Source: DATFDN01 sp963818725
GTDB lineage: Bacteria > Pseudomonadota > Alphaproteobacteria > Acetobacterales > Acetobacteraceae
NCBI GenBank assembly: GCA_963818725.1
Contig: CAWFTU010000019.1
Span: 80,937-144,936 of the forward strand
Direction of reading: 5' to 3'
Length of the DNA: 64,000 nt
The translations under genes and the position numbers were made by a program. Positions 40,742-51,519 of the stretch are shown piece by piece (position 1 is the stretch's first letter; each line of letters opens with the position of its first letter). The notes beneath the pieces are model-generated. The model saw only the letters and a list, made by a program, of their open reading frames with translations. It ran no database searches and had not been told where the DNA came from.

Positions 40742-40747
40742 TCAGGG

Positions 40748-40862
40748 TAGGGCGGAAAAGCGCAGCGCATTCTGCCCTTTCTACTTATCGTCATTCGCCT
40801 CGGAGCCGTTGCCGCCAACCCCCTTGGTGGTGCGGCGGAATGCGCTTTGCTTTTCCGCCCTA
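40748..40862. repeat. 115-bp inverted-repeat element upstream of ilvC
   Basis: Arms of 25 bp at 40748-40772 and 40838-40862, beginning TAGGGCGGAAAAGC and ending GCGCATTC, differ at only two positions. The interior is non-coding. The arms resemble the TAGGGCGGA...GCGCATTC family of dispersed proteobacterial repeats and may be a MITE. It lies just before the ilvC leader. Confidence 0.7.
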
Positions 40863-40948
40863 TGCCGTTGGGCGATCTGGGACTTGACCCCGCGAACGCA
40901 CGCACGCATCACGCCTGACGGAACGCCGTCCATAGGAGGAGCGAGCAC

Positions 40949-41968
40949 ATGCGCGTCTACTACGATCGCGATGCTGACGTGAACCTGATCAAGGGCAAGC
41001 GGGTCGCGATCATCGGCTATGGCAGCCAGGGCCACGCCCACGCCAACAACCTGAAGGACAGCGGCGTGGCCGAGCTGGCCGTGGGCCTGCGGCCCGGCTC
41101 GGCCGGGGTCACCAAGGCCGAGGCCGCGGGACTCAGGGTCATGGACCCGGCAGAATGCGCCAAATGGGCCGACGTGGTGATGGTGCTGACCCCCGACGAG
41201 GGGCAGGGCGACTTGTATCGCGAGAAGCTGGGGCCGAACATGAAGCCCGGCGCGGCGCTGGCCTTCGCGCACGGGCTGAACGTGCATTTCAACCTGCTCG
41301 ACCCGCGCCCCGACATCGACGTGTTCATGATCGCGCCCAAGGGCCCGGGCCACACGGTGCGCAGCGAGTACCAGCGCGGCGGCGGCGTGCCCTGCCTGGT
41401 GGCGGTGGCGCAGAACCCGTCCGGCAACGCGCTGGAGATCGCGCTCTCCTACGCCTCAGCGATCGGCGGCGGGCGCGCGGGTATCATCGAGACCACCTTC
41501 AAGGAGGAGTGCGAGACCGACCTGTTCGGCGAGCAGGTGGTGCTGTGCGGCGGCTTGGTCGAGCTGATCAAGGGCGGCTACGAGACGCTGGTGGAGGCCG
41601 GCTACGCGCCGGAGATGGCCTATTTCGAGTGCCTGCACGAGGTGAAGCTGATCGTGGACCTGATCTACGAGGGCGGCATCGCCAACATGAACTACTCGAT
41701 CAGCAACACCGCCGAGTACGGCGAGTACGTCTCCGGCCCGCGTATCATCACCGATGAAACGAAGCGGGAGATGCGGCGCGTGCTGGCCGACATCCAGTCC
41801 GGCCGCTTCGCGCGCGAGTGGATGCTGGAGAACCGTGTCAACCAGACAAGCTTCAAGGCGATGCGCCGGCGCGTGGGCGAGCACCCGATCGAGCAGATCG
41901 GCGAGAAGCTGCGGGCGATGATGCCGTGGATCGCCAAGAACGCGCTGGTGGACAAGTCGCGGAACTGA
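40949..41968 (+). CDS. ilvC: ketol-acid reductoisomerase
   Basis: NADPH- and Mg-dependent second step of branched-chain amino-acid synthesis. 339 residues (class I short form), with AGGAGG nine bases before the ATG. Rossmann motif VAIIGYGSQGHAHANNLKDS (about 21-40), APKGPGHTVRSEY (active-site His and the GPGH signature), KEECETDLFGEQVVLCGG (metal ligands Asp and Glu) and FECLHEVKLIVDLIYEGGI. It is separated from ilvN by a foreign-looking small gene and a repeat, so it probably has its own promoter here. Confidence 0.97.
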   Translation: MRVYYDRDADVNLIKGKRVAIIGYGSQGHAHANNLKDSGVAELAVGLRPGSAGVTKAEAAGLRVMDPAECAKWADVVMVLTPDEGQGDLYREKLGPNMKPGAALAFAHGLNVHFNLLDPRPDIDVFMIAPKGPGHTVRSEYQRGGGVPCLVAVAQNPSGNALEIALSYASAIGGGRAGIIETTFKEECETDLFGEQVVLCGGLVELIKGGYETLVEAGYAPEMAYFECLHEVKLIVDLIYEGGIANMNYSISNTAEYGEYVSGPRIITDETKREMRRVLADIQSGRFAREWMLENRVNQTSFKAMRRRVGEHPIEQIGEKLRAMMPWIAKNALVDKSRN

Positions 41969-42016
41969 GGCCGGCGCACTCAGACTGCCACGAAGGGAGT
42001 TCTGATGGCCGGGTAT

Positions 42017-42043
42017 CGCCCCCTCCCGCGGCGGGAGGGGGCG
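42017..42043. terminator. 13-bp palindromic hairpin between ilvC and the OprB porin gene
   Basis: CGCCCCCTCCCGC and its exact complement are separated by a single base, between two convergent genes. The stem is strong and would stop transcription from both sides. There is no T run, so it may equally be a dispersed palindromic repeat of the same kind as in the ilvB-ilvN gap. Confidence 0.5.
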
Positions 42044-42053
42044 GGGAAGGCGA

Positions 42054-43343
42054 TCAGTAGGGAACGAACTGCGGGAAGCCGGCAGCGGCGCCGAAATTGA
42101 TCGAGAACTGCGCGCCGACGACGATAGCGTTGTTTACCTTCCTTTGCGGGACGAACCCGATCTGATCCGGGTGGACGACATATTGGACAGCCGGCTTGAG
42201 CGTCACGCCAGGAAATACGGTGAACCCATAGTTTACTTCGAAGATCCATTCGTTGGAGAAGGGCGATACCGCTCGGTTGAGCGGGAGGTAGGCCCCAATG
42301 ACGCCCACCGTGTCGGCGGGACGTGACAGGAAGGGTGCCTGGTCGAACAAGCCGAGATAGTACTCGCCCCAGTATGGCGCGGACCCCTTTCCCTGGATCA
42401 TCGCGCCACCGAACACGGTCAGGCTCTGCTGGGTCGCCGGGTCGGGTCGCCAGACCACCTGCTGGCCCTGGACCCAGTAGGCTGTGCGGCCTTTTTTAGT
42501 AGTCAACGCCGCTCCCGGGGGCAAGTAGGTGCTCGTGTCGTAGTAGCCGCCGGCGTCGAACTTCGACGGGTAGCGCGCGCCGGAGAACGTCGTCTGATAG
42601 CCGATCTCATAGGGGATGAACGCGCCAGTGCCGGTATCCCAGCGCCAGGTGAACCCTTGCCCCTCGACTTGAGTCGGGTCGTTCTGGTAGCCGCCGGCCC
42701 GCAGGTAGATCTCGGGCGTGATCTGGAAGTTCGCCCGCCCGCCCCAGGTTGATTGCGGGTAAGGCTCGTTGCTGTTCAGTCCGAAATACCAGATACCTGG
42801 CTGCGCGCAGAAGATATTGCTGAGGAACTGGCACGAGATCGCCGACGTTGCGAAGTCGGCTGTCGGGTTGGTGCGGCCGAACGTGAGGTCGACGCGATCG
42901 TGGAAGAGCGCCTGTTCGTAGTAGAAATTGGCCAGGCGAATCACGTTGTTGGGACCGTGGTTCTCAGTAAGGCCGAAATTGGTGCCAGCGAAGTTCGAGA
43001 TGCTGTTGCCGCTCCGCTCGTCGAACACGATATGCAGCGAGCCGCCCGTGATGCCGGCCATCTTCTGCAGGTCGAACGTGGCGCCAAAGGAAAATTCACC
43101 CGCGAATATGGCGCCCTGCTGCTTCCCGCCCGACACGTTGGCCTGGGCAATTCCCACGTACGACCCCGACAGATAGATGCCCTTGTCCGCCAGGCTCTTG
43201 CCCAAGTTCGCCCAGGACGAGGGAATCAGGCTTTGCGAGACCTCGGTTGTCTGGGCACTCGCCCCCTTCGGTCCACCCACCAGAAGGCTGGCTGCAACAA
43301 GGGCTGACGCGCCCATCCAGGCGCCCGCACGCAGAGATGTCAT
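42054..43343 (-). CDS. carbohydrate-selective porin, OprB family
   Basis: 429-residue outer-membrane porin. Signal peptide of about 31 residues (AGAWMGASALVAASLLVGG ... ASAQ). The mature part has the OprB pattern: WANLGKSLADKGIYLSGSYV near the N-terminus, repeated amphipathic strands with aromatic girdles, ANFYYEQALFHDRVDLTFGR, and a terminal aromatic residue in FPQFVPY, suitable for BAM recognition. It probably admits sugars or polyols across the outer membrane. It could serve the glucan/trehalose genes but is far from them. Convergent with ilvC. Confidence 0.88.
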   Translation of the reverse strand: MTSLRAGAWMGASALVAASLLVGGPKGASAQTTEVSQSLIPSSWANLGKSLADKGIYLSGSYVGIAQANVSGGKQQGAIFAGEFSFGATFDLQKMAGITGGSLHIVFDERSGNSISNFAGTNFGLTENHGPNNVIRLANFYYEQALFHDRVDLTFGRTNPTADFATSAISCQFLSNIFCAQPGIWYFGLNSNEPYPQSTWGGRANFQITPEIYLRAGGYQNDPTQVEGQGFTWRWDTGTGAFIPYEIGYQTTFSGARYPSKFDAGGYYDTSTYLPPGAALTTKKGRTAYWVQGQQVVWRPDPATQQSLTVFGGAMIQGKGSAPYWGEYYLGLFDQAPFLSRPADTVGVIGAYLPLNRAVSPFSNEWIFEVNYGFTVFPGVTLKPAVQYVVHPDQIGFVPQRKVNNAIVVGAQFSINFGAAAGFPQFVPY

Positions 43344-43432
43344 CGCCTCACTCCCATAAGCCTCTTCTCCATGTTCCGACGCCGGTCCGCGGCTACGGCG
43401 TCTCGATCTTATCGCCCGGTCCTAATGCTTGC

Positions 43433-44116
43433 CTATCGCTGGCTCACCTGCCTGTTGAGCTCCTGCTGGCGGACAAGCGAGGCGGTGAGACCATTGGCGA
43501 AGTCTTGGCTCGCGTCCCGCGCGAACGCCATCGCTCCGCTCGCACCGGAGGGCATTTCCATCATCATGTCGCCCGGGGTGACCGGCACCACGAAGGCGGC
43601 GAGAAGCTTGCCCGTCGTGGACACGACGGACTTGCCCGCGACCAGCATCTGGCCTCCGCCCGCCGAGGCGGCATTCGGCATCCCGACGATGGACTGAGCC
43701 CATGGATACGGGCCGTTGCTGATATACATTGGTTGAGGTGGAACCACCTTAACCAGCGTGAGCTCGAAGGTGTGCGTGCCCGGACCCGGTGCGTTGACCA
43801 CTGGGAAGCGCCGGCCGATCGCGCGGCGCACGTCCTCGGTCAGCATCGCGGCGACCTGCGCTGGATCAACCCCGGAGAACTGGGCTTCCGGGCCGGTGTC
43901 CACCTTGACGGGCGCGATGTAGAACCCGGTGGCGGGATACTGCGCGATGTCGGGCGCCCGCCATACCTGCGTTCCGGCAGGCGCGGCGCCGGCCAGGTTG
44001 GATGCCGACGCCAGCGGGACGTTCGTGCCGAGTGCCGACTCGCCCGCGTTCTGCTGCGGGGTGCAGCCGGCCAGCACCGCCGCCACCGCCGCGCAGGGGA
44101 TCAGCCATCGCTTCAT
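43433..44116 (-). CDS. DUF3313-like lipoprotein
   Basis: 227 residues starting MKRWLIPCAAVAAVLAGC with a lipobox (LAGC), preceded by GGGAGG. The mature region includes YIAPVKVDTGPEAQFSGVDP, MLTEDVRRAIGRRFPVVNAP and FELTLVKVVPPQPMYISNG, which fits the DUF3313 lipoprotein pattern (a beta-rich domain with a Pv.v motif). It is anchored in the outer or inner membrane. It lies 89 bp upstream of the porin gene on the same strand and may be co-transcribed. Role unknown. The family label is moderately secure. Confidence 0.65.
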   Translation of the reverse strand: MKRWLIPCAAVAAVLAGCTPQQNAGESALGTNVPLASASNLAGAAPAGTQVWRAPDIAQYPATGFYIAPVKVDTGPEAQFSGVDPAQVAAMLTEDVRRAIGRRFPVVNAPGPGTHTFELTLVKVVPPQPMYISNGPYPWAQSIVGMPNAASAGGGQMLVAGKSVVSTTGKLLAAFVVPVTPGDMMMEMPSGASGAMAFARDASQDFANGLTASLVRQQELNRQVSQR

Positions 44117-44280
44117 GTTTATCCTCCCGATCTCGCCATTGACGTGAGTAGTGACACGAACTGGCGGCCAGCCAATGGGACTGCGTGCCGCCAATGGTAA
44201 CTTTCCGGTGATGCACCGAACTTGGGATGGCCTCGTTGCCAGGAAGCCATACCGCCGGCGCATCCGGACGAGCCGTGGGC

Positions 44281-44607
44281 TCAGCGCACCGAGGAGAAGG
44301 CTGTCGGCTGTAGGATCTCGTTCGTCACCTGCGCCACGATCGCCCCGTTCGCCTCGGTTTGCGCGCGCGCGCTAAGCCAGTCCGGGTCGGCGGCGAAGGC
44401 GTTCCACTTCGTCTCGCGCTCCGCGAGCAACTCCCAGGCGAGCAGGTAATACAGGCGCTGGTTGTTCTCGCCGATCAGCGTGGTCCAGAAGCCGGCCTGC
44501 TTGATGCCATGCTTCTCCCACAACTTCAGCGTGATCGTGTCGAACCGCTTCAGCAGGTCCGGCAGGCGGCCGGGAACGCAGTCATAGATGCGCAGCTCAT
44601 GAATCAT
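44281..44607 (-). CDS. NIPSNAP-family protein
   Basis: 108 residues with a ferredoxin-like dimeric alpha/beta barrel pattern: MIHELRIYDCVPGRLPDLLK, TLKLWEKHGIKQAGFWTTLI, NQRLYYLLAWELLAERETKW and AFAADPDWLSARAQTEANG. GGGAGGAAA precedes the ATG. NIPSNAP proteins often accompany aromatic or fatty-acid catabolic genes, as here next to SDR, ligase and box genes. No catalytic role is certain. Confidence 0.88.
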   Translation of the reverse strand: MIHELRIYDCVPGRLPDLLKRFDTITLKLWEKHGIKQAGFWTTLIGENNQRLYYLLAWELLAERETKWNAFAADPDWLSARAQTEANGAIVAQVTNEILQPTAFSSVR

Positions 44608-44634
44608 TGCACTTTCCTCCCATTGGTCTGAAGG

Positions 44635-45327
44635 CTAGAACCGCTCCACCCAGGGACGCAACTCGACCTCCCAGGCCCACGCGCTGCGCTTCTGGTTCAG
44701 CACGTTCCAGTATGTCTCCGCGATCGCGTCCGGATCGAGCATGGAGTCAGGCGCCTCCGCCGGCTCGCTGCGGCCCGGATTGCGGATCGCACCGTCGATG
44801 ACGAAATGCGCGACATGCACGCCCTTGGGCGAGAGCTCGCGCGCCATGCTCTGCGCAAGCCCGCGCAGCGCGAACTTGCCCATCGCGAACGAGGCCGACT
44901 GCGCATAGCCCTTCACGCTGGCCGAGGCGCCGGTGAACAGGATGGCGCCCTGCCCCGCCGGCAGCATCAGCCGCGCCGCCTGCTGGGCGACCAGGAAGCC
45001 GCCGAACGCCGAGACCGCGATCGCGCGCGCCACCTCCTCAGGCACCAAGTCGACCAGCGGGCCGCGCGCGCGGGCGCTCGCGTTGTAGATGACCACGTCG
45101 GGCTCGCCGAGCGAGGCGACCACGGCATCGAACAGCCCTGCGACCTCCTCCGGCTCGCTCGCCTCGCACGCGAACGAAGCGGCCCCAGTCTCGGCGCAGA
45201 GCGGGGCGAGCTTGTCGGGGCTGCGCGACGCCAGGGCCACTTGCAGGTTGTGGCGTGACAAGAGCCGCGCGAGCGACGCCGACAGTCCGTTGCCGGCGCC
45301 GACGATCAGGGCGAGGCGGTGTTCCAT
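44635..45327 (-). CDS. short-chain dehydrogenase-like protein without the catalytic Tyr
   Basis: 230 residues with a Rossmann start (ALIVGAGNGLSASLARLLSR), VVIYNASARARGPLVDL (NNAG-like region) and AILFTGASASVKGYAQSASF. The usual YxxxK reads FAMGK (SFAMGKFALRGLAQSMAREL): Phe replaces Tyr while Lys is kept. This substitution is known in a subgroup of SDRs and suggests non-standard or no redox chemistry. AAGGAG precedes the ATG. It shares a short divergent promoter region with the acyl-CoA ligase and is 27 bp upstream of NIPSNAP on the same strand. Confidence 0.82.
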   Translation of the reverse strand: MEHRLALIVGAGNGLSASLARLLSRHNLQVALASRSPDKLAPLCAETGAASFACEASEPEEVAGLFDAVVASLGEPDVVIYNASARARGPLVDLVPEEVARAIAVSAFGGFLVAQQAARLMLPAGQGAILFTGASASVKGYAQSASFAMGKFALRGLAQSMARELSPKGVHVAHFVIDGAIRNPGRSEPAEAPDSMLDPDAIAETYWNVLNQKRSAWAWEVELRPWVERF

Positions 45328-45416
45328 CCGGGCACTCCTTCAATCCCGTCAAGAAAGCACGTATGGATGACATGCAGAAGGCACGCGACAGTGCCGCCAG
45401 AGCCAGGGGTGCGTTC

Positions 45417-47066
45417 ATGAAGGGATTGATGCAGGAGCATCCGCTGATGATTTCCTCGGTGCTCGGCCACGCGGCGCGGCACCATGGCGCGACCGAGGTT
45501 GTCGCCCGGACCAGCGACGGCGCGCTGCACCGCACAACGTGGGCGGGGATCGAACGCGACGCGCGCCGGCTGGTGCGTGCCTTGCAGACCCTGGGCATTG
45601 AGCCGGGCGAGCGTGTCGGCACGCTCGGCTGGAACGACCACCGGCATCTGCAAATCTACTACGCCGTGCCCGGCATGGGCGCGATCTGCCACACCATCAA
45701 TCCGCGCCTGTCCGACGACGACATCGCCTACATCATCAATCACGCGGCGGATCGGCTGCTGTTCGTCGATCCCAGCTTCACCGCGCTGATCGAGCGCGTC
45801 GCTCCGCGCGTGACCGACAGCGTGCGCGCGGTGGTGATGATGGCCGGACCCGCCCAGGCAGCCGAGGTCCAGCTTCCCGCCGGGATGCGGCTGCTGTGCC
45901 AGGACACCCTGCTCGCCGAGGCTTCCGATGACTATGCGTGGCCGCGCTTCGACGAGAACACCGCGTCGGCGCTGTGCTACACGTCCGGCACGACGGGGCG
46001 GCCCAAGGGCGTGCTCTACAGCCACCGTTCCACGGTGCTGCACGGCTACGCCATCAACATGGGCGACGTGCTCGGCTTGCGCGCGGTGGATCGCATCCTG
46101 CCGGTGGTGCCGATGTTCCACGTCAACGCCTGGGGCATCCCCTATGGCGCCGCGATGGCCGGCGCGGCGCTGGTCATGCCGGGCCGGCACCTCGATGGCG
46201 CGAGCCTTGCCCGGCTGATGAACGAGGAGCGGGTCACGATCTCCTCCGGCGTGCCGACCGTCTGGCTCGGCCTGTTGCAGCACCTGCGCGCCTCGGGCGA
46301 GCGGTTGCACACGGTGAAGCGGATCATGACCGGCGGCTCGGCCTGCCCGCCGCTGCTGATCGAGGCGTTCGGAGGCGAGTACGGCATCTCCATGGAGCAT
46401 GGCTGGGGCATGACGGAGCTGAGTCCGGTGGGCACGTACAACAGTCCAAAGGTGGCCCATGCCGGGCTCAGCGCGGCCGAGCGAGTTCGGCTCGGCCTCA
46501 AGCAAGGCCGGGTGCTGTTCGGCATTGACATGAAGATCGTCGACGCGGCGGACGAGGAGCTGCCCTGGGACGGGAAGGCGTTTGGCGACCTGAAGGTGCG
46601 CGGCCCGTGGGTGGCCAGCGCCTACTACGGCGATTCGCCCGGCAGCGCGCTGGACGCGGAGGGCTGGTTCGCCACTGGCGACGTCTCGACCATCGACCCC
46701 GAAGGGATGATGGAGATCACCGACCGATCCAAGGACGTCATCAAGTCGGGCGGCGAATGGATCAGCTCGATCGCGCTGGAGAACATCGCCGTCTCCCACC
46801 CTGACGTCGCCGAGGCGGCGGTGGTCGCCGCCGTCCATCCGAAATGGGACGAGCGGCCGGTGCTGGTGGTGGTGCCGCGCCCCGGCGCGGTGATCGATCC
46901 AGCGTCGGTGCTGGCGCTCTACGAGGGACAGGTGGCCAAGTGGTGGCTGCCCGACGCGGTGGTGGTGGAGGAGCAGATGCCGCACACGGCGACCGGCAAG
47001 ATCCACAAGCTGACGCTGCGCGCGCGCTACCGCGACCACCTGACGAAAGGGGCAGGGGAGGGCTGA
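45417..47066 (+). CDS. acyl-CoA synthetase (AMP-forming)
   Basis: Activates a carboxylic acid as its CoA thioester through an acyl-adenylate. 549 residues from the ATG at 45417 (MKGLMQEHPLMISSVLGHAA), which matches the family start; an ATG at 45363 is an alternative. Motifs: CYTSGTTGRPKGVLYSHRST (P-loop A3), MFHVNAWGIPYGAAMAGAAL, HGWGMTELSPVGTYNSP (A5), GWFATGDVSTIDPEGMMEI (A7) and a C-terminal TATGKIHKLTLR Lys (A10). By sequence it looks like the medium/long-chain or methylthio-acid ligase group. Its position four bases before boxC suggests an aromatic or phenylalkanoic acid substrate, which is inference. Confidence 0.9.
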   Translation: MKGLMQEHPLMISSVLGHAARHHGATEVVARTSDGALHRTTWAGIERDARRLVRALQTLGIEPGERVGTLGWNDHRHLQIYYAVPGMGAICHTINPRLSDDDIAYIINHAADRLLFVDPSFTALIERVAPRVTDSVRAVVMMAGPAQAAEVQLPAGMRLLCQDTLLAEASDDYAWPRFDENTASALCYTSGTTGRPKGVLYSHRSTVLHGYAINMGDVLGLRAVDRILPVVPMFHVNAWGIPYGAAMAGAALVMPGRHLDGASLARLMNEERVTISSGVPTVWLGLLQHLRASGERLHTVKRIMTGGSACPPLLIEAFGGEYGISMEHGWGMTELSPVGTYNSPKVAHAGLSAAERVRLGLKQGRVLFGIDMKIVDAADEELPWDGKAFGDLKVRGPWVASAYYGDSPGSALDAEGWFATGDVSTIDPEGMMEITDRSKDVIKSGGEWISSIALENIAVSHPDVAEAAVVAAVHPKWDERPVLVVVPRPGAVIDPASVLALYEGQVAKWWLPDAVVVEEQMPHTATGKIHKLTLRARYRDHLTKGAGEG

Positions 47067-47070
47067 CGCC

Positions 47071-48723
47071 GTGCCGCAGCCGATCGACTTCCGGACCTCG
47101 CCCGATCGCTACCGGCACTGGCGCCTCTCGGTCGAGCCGCCACTCGCGACGCTGACGATTGACGTCGATCCCGCCGCGAGCCTGTTCGAGGATACGGAGC
47201 TGAAGCTGAACTCCTACGACCTCGGCGTGGACATCGAGCTGGCCGACGCGGTGCAGCGGCTGCGTTTCGAGCACCCGGAGGTGCGCTGCGTCGTGCTGCG
47301 GTCGGGCAAGGACAACGTGTTCTGCGCCGGCGCCAATATCCGGATGCTCGGCAAGGCCTCGCAGGCGCACAAGGTGAACTTCTGCAAGTTCACCAACGAG
47401 ACGCGGCTTGCGATGGAAGACGCGTCCGCCCAGTCCGGCCAGCGCTACCTGGCTGCGGTCAACGGCACGGCGGCCGGTGGTGGTTACGAGCTGGCGGCTG
47501 CCTGCGACTGGATCATGCTGATCGACGACCGGCGCTCGGCGGTGGCGCTGCCAGAGGTGGCGCTGCTTGGTGTGCTGCCCGCGACCGGCGGGCTGACGCG
47601 GCTGACCGACAAGCGCAGGGTCCGCCGCGACCGGGCGGACATTTTCTGCTCCACGGAAGAAGGCGTGCGCGGCCGCCGGGCGCAGGAATGGCGGCTGGTG
47701 GACGAGATCGTGCCGCCCTCGGCGTGGGAGGCGCGGGTGCGGGCGCGAGCCGCGGCGCTTGCCGGGGCGTCCAGTCAAGGGGACGGCGCGCGGGGTATCA
47801 CGCTAAGCCCAGTCATGCGCACGATCGAAGCGGACGCGCTGCGCTACGAGCTGGTGCGGGTTGAACTGGACCGCGCGCGCCGCCGCGCGACGATCACTGT
47901 GCTTGGACCGGCCGCGCGGCTGCCCGAGGATCGCGCCGGCATCCATGCGGTGGGCGCGGCGTTTTATCCGCTTGCGCTGGCGCGGCAACTCGATGACGCG
48001 ATCCTGCATCTGCGGCTTAACGAGCCCACCCTTGGCCTGCTGGTGCTGCGCAGCGAGGGTGATCCCGCCCAGGTGCTCGCCGCTGATCGGCTGTTGGACG
48101 ATAATGATTGGCTGGCGCGCGAGATCCGCTTGCTGTGGAAGCGCGTGCTCAAGCGCCTGGACATGAGCGCGCGCAGCCTGGTCGCGCTGATCGAGTCGGG
48201 AAGCTGCTTCGCCGGCACGCTGGCGGAGCTGGTCTTCGCCGCCGACCGGACGGTCATGCTGGCGGGAACGCGGGAGGGCGACAATCGCGGCCCCGCGACC
48301 TTGGTGCTGTCCCCGCTCAACTTTGGCGCCTACCCGATGGGCAACGGGCTCACCCGCCTCGCCGCGCGCTTCCTGGGGGAGCCGGAGAGCGAGGCGCGCG
48401 CGCGCGCGCACATCGGTCGCGCCCTATCTGCGGAGGACGCGGAGGAGCTGGGTCTGGTGACGATCGTCCCCGACGAGGTGGACTGGGACGACGAGGTGCG
48501 GCTGATGCTGGAGGAGCGCGCCTCGTTCTCTCCCGACGCGCTGACCGGCCTTGAGGCCAATTTGCGCGCCGCCGGGCCGGAGACGATGGAAACGCGCATC
48601 TTCGGCCGGCTGAGCGCGTGGCAGAACTGGATCTTCCAGCGCCCGAACGCGGTGGGCGAGGCAGGGGCGTTAAAGCTCTACGGAACCGGCCTACGGCCAG
48701 GGTTCGACATGGAGCGCGTGTGA
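47071..48723 (+). CDS. boxC: 2,3-epoxybenzoyl-CoA dihydrolase
   Basis: Opens the epoxidised ring of benzoyl-CoA in the aerobic box pathway. GTG start four bases after the ligase stop; 550 residues, the long two-part crotonase architecture specific to BoxC. N-terminal crotonase core: CVVLRSGKDNVFCAGANIRM (oxyanion hole) and AAVNGTAAGGGYELAAACDW. C-terminal part: LGLLVLRSEGDPAQVLAADR, SLVALIESGSCFAGTLAELV and GPATLVLSPLNFGAYPMGNG, ending WQNWIFQRPNAVGEAGALKL. Same strand and spacing as boxB, so they form an operon with the ligase. Confidence 0.95.
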   Translation: MPQPIDFRTSPDRYRHWRLSVEPPLATLTIDVDPAASLFEDTELKLNSYDLGVDIELADAVQRLRFEHPEVRCVVLRSGKDNVFCAGANIRMLGKASQAHKVNFCKFTNETRLAMEDASAQSGQRYLAAVNGTAAGGGYELAAACDWIMLIDDRRSAVALPEVALLGVLPATGGLTRLTDKRRVRRDRADIFCSTEEGVRGRRAQEWRLVDEIVPPSAWEARVRARAAALAGASSQGDGARGITLSPVMRTIEADALRYELVRVELDRARRRATITVLGPAARLPEDRAGIHAVGAAFYPLALARQLDDAILHLRLNEPTLGLLVLRSEGDPAQVLAADRLLDDNDWLAREIRLLWKRVLKRLDMSARSLVALIESGSCFAGTLAELVFAADRTVMLAGTREGDNRGPATLVLSPLNFGAYPMGNGLTRLAARFLGEPESEARARAHIGRALSAEDAEELGLVTIVPDEVDWDDEVRLMLEERASFSPDALTGLEANLRAAGPETMETRIFGRLSAWQNWIFQRPNAVGEAGALKLYGTGLRPGFDMERV

Positions 48724-48812
48724 TGCGCGCCGCTTCCCAACCACGTCATGTACGCACGGGCGTGACGATGGACGATACAGGCGACGCCAGAATGCACGCG
48801 GGAGACTGACCA

Positions 48813-50261
<1,449 letters not shown>

Positions 50262-50377
50262 CTCGCCCGTAAGTTGTTGCGTCCTTCATAACTCGCCGGT
50301 ATATCTCCTCACGCATTCGCGATGCTACCGCGGGCTCTGGAGGGCGGCGTCGGTCATGCCGGAAACGGTCGGTCTCA

Positions 50378-51519
50378 TACGAAATCCGCGTGATCGGTGC
50401 CTGTGAACTGGAGTAGGCTGACGGCTCTGGCGAGGGGGCAAAGCCGTGGCGCACATTGTCGAGCACCTGCCTGTGGGGGAACTGGAGCGGCTCTATCGGG
50501 CAGCCCGAGACGCGACCGCGGCGCGGCACATCCAGGCGATCTGGCTATTGGCCCAGGGGCGGACGGTGCTGGACGTCGCCAGCGTGCTGGCGTTCGTGCC
50601 GCGCTGGGTGGAGGAGTTGGCCGCACGCTACAACGCGCACGGCCCTGACGCCTTGGGCGACCAGCGACGGCGCAACGGACGCGCAGCCAGCGTGCTGACG
50701 CCTGCGCTGCTGGCCGCACTGTCCGAGCGCCTGAGGGCACCCCCCGAGGACGGCGGGCGCTGGACCGGCCCCAAGGTCGCGGTCTGGATGGCGCGCCACC
50801 TCGGGGTGGAGCGGGTGCACCCGCAGCGCGGCTGGGAGGCGCTGAAGCGGGTCCGGTGGTCGATCCAGGCACCGCGCCCGCGGCACCCGCGCGCAGCCAC
50901 GCCCGAGCAGCAAGCCGAGTTCAGGGGGGGCTCGAGGCGGCGGTCGCACGGGCCAAGGCCGCGCACCCCGACCGGCCGGTCGAGGTCTGGGCCGAGGACG
51001 AGCACCGCCTCGGCCTGAAGCCGGTCCGCCGCCGTGTGTGGGCCCCAGTCGGCGCGCGGCCCATCGCCCTCGGCCACCACCGCTACAAGTGGCTGCACGT
51101 CACGGCCTTCGTGCAGCCGACCAGCGGCGAGGCAGTCTGGTTCCTGTCCACCGGCCTGAGCAAGCGGCTGTTCGAGGCCCTGCTCGCCGCCTTCGCGCGC
51201 GAGACCGGGGCTGGGCGCGCGCGCCACATCCTACTGGTGCTGGACAACGCCGGCTGGCACGGCCCCAAGGGCCTGGCCGTCCCCGACGGCATCACGCTGG
51301 TGTTCCTGCCGCCGTACTCACCCGAGCTCCAGCCCGCCGAGCGACTCTGGCCGCTGGTGGACGAGCCGGTCATCAACCGGCACTTCGCAACCCTCGATGA
51401 CCTCGACGCCGCCGGCGCCGAGCGCCGCCGCCGCCTCGACCCGGCCGCCATACGCCCGCACACCAGCTTCCATTGGTGGCCCAAGCCGGTTCAGCCGAGC
51501 TGATCAGACGGAGTTGGTA
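50378..51519. mobile_element. IS630-type insertion sequence, copy 1, with a 3-bp TCA duplication
   Basis: 1142 bp with imperfect inverted ends (TACGAAATCCGCGTGATC against TACCAACTCCGTCTGATC). TCA at 50375-50377 is repeated at 51520-51522, and deleting the element with one TCA restores the glycosyltransferase frame. IS630 elements normally duplicate TA; the uninterrupted site here (GTCTCATCGAC) has no TA. Confidence 0.85.
50446..51503 (+). CDS. IS630-type transposase, HTH and DDE parts in two frames (-1 shift at a G7 run)
   Basis: Part 1 (GTG 50446) is the double-HTH region: HIVEHLPVGELERLYRAARD, HIQAIWLLAQGRTVLDVASV, GPKVAVWMARHLGVERVHPQ. Part 2 is the DDE domain: VEVWAEDEHRLGLKPVRRRV (Asp), ILLVLDNAGWHGPKGLAVPD (Asp), ITLVFLPPYSPELQPAERLW (catalytic Glu), stop at 51503. 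The join lies at TTC AGG GGG GGC near 50930, where a -1 slip on G7 continues as QGGLEAAVARAKAAH. A related copy at 55126 shifts by -1 at the same linker, so this may be programmed. Confidence 0.85.

Noticed and set aside
45306..47039. A minus-strand frame of about 577 codons opposite the acyl-CoA ligase
   Set aside because: His/Arg-rich composition with no family motif; antisense shadow.
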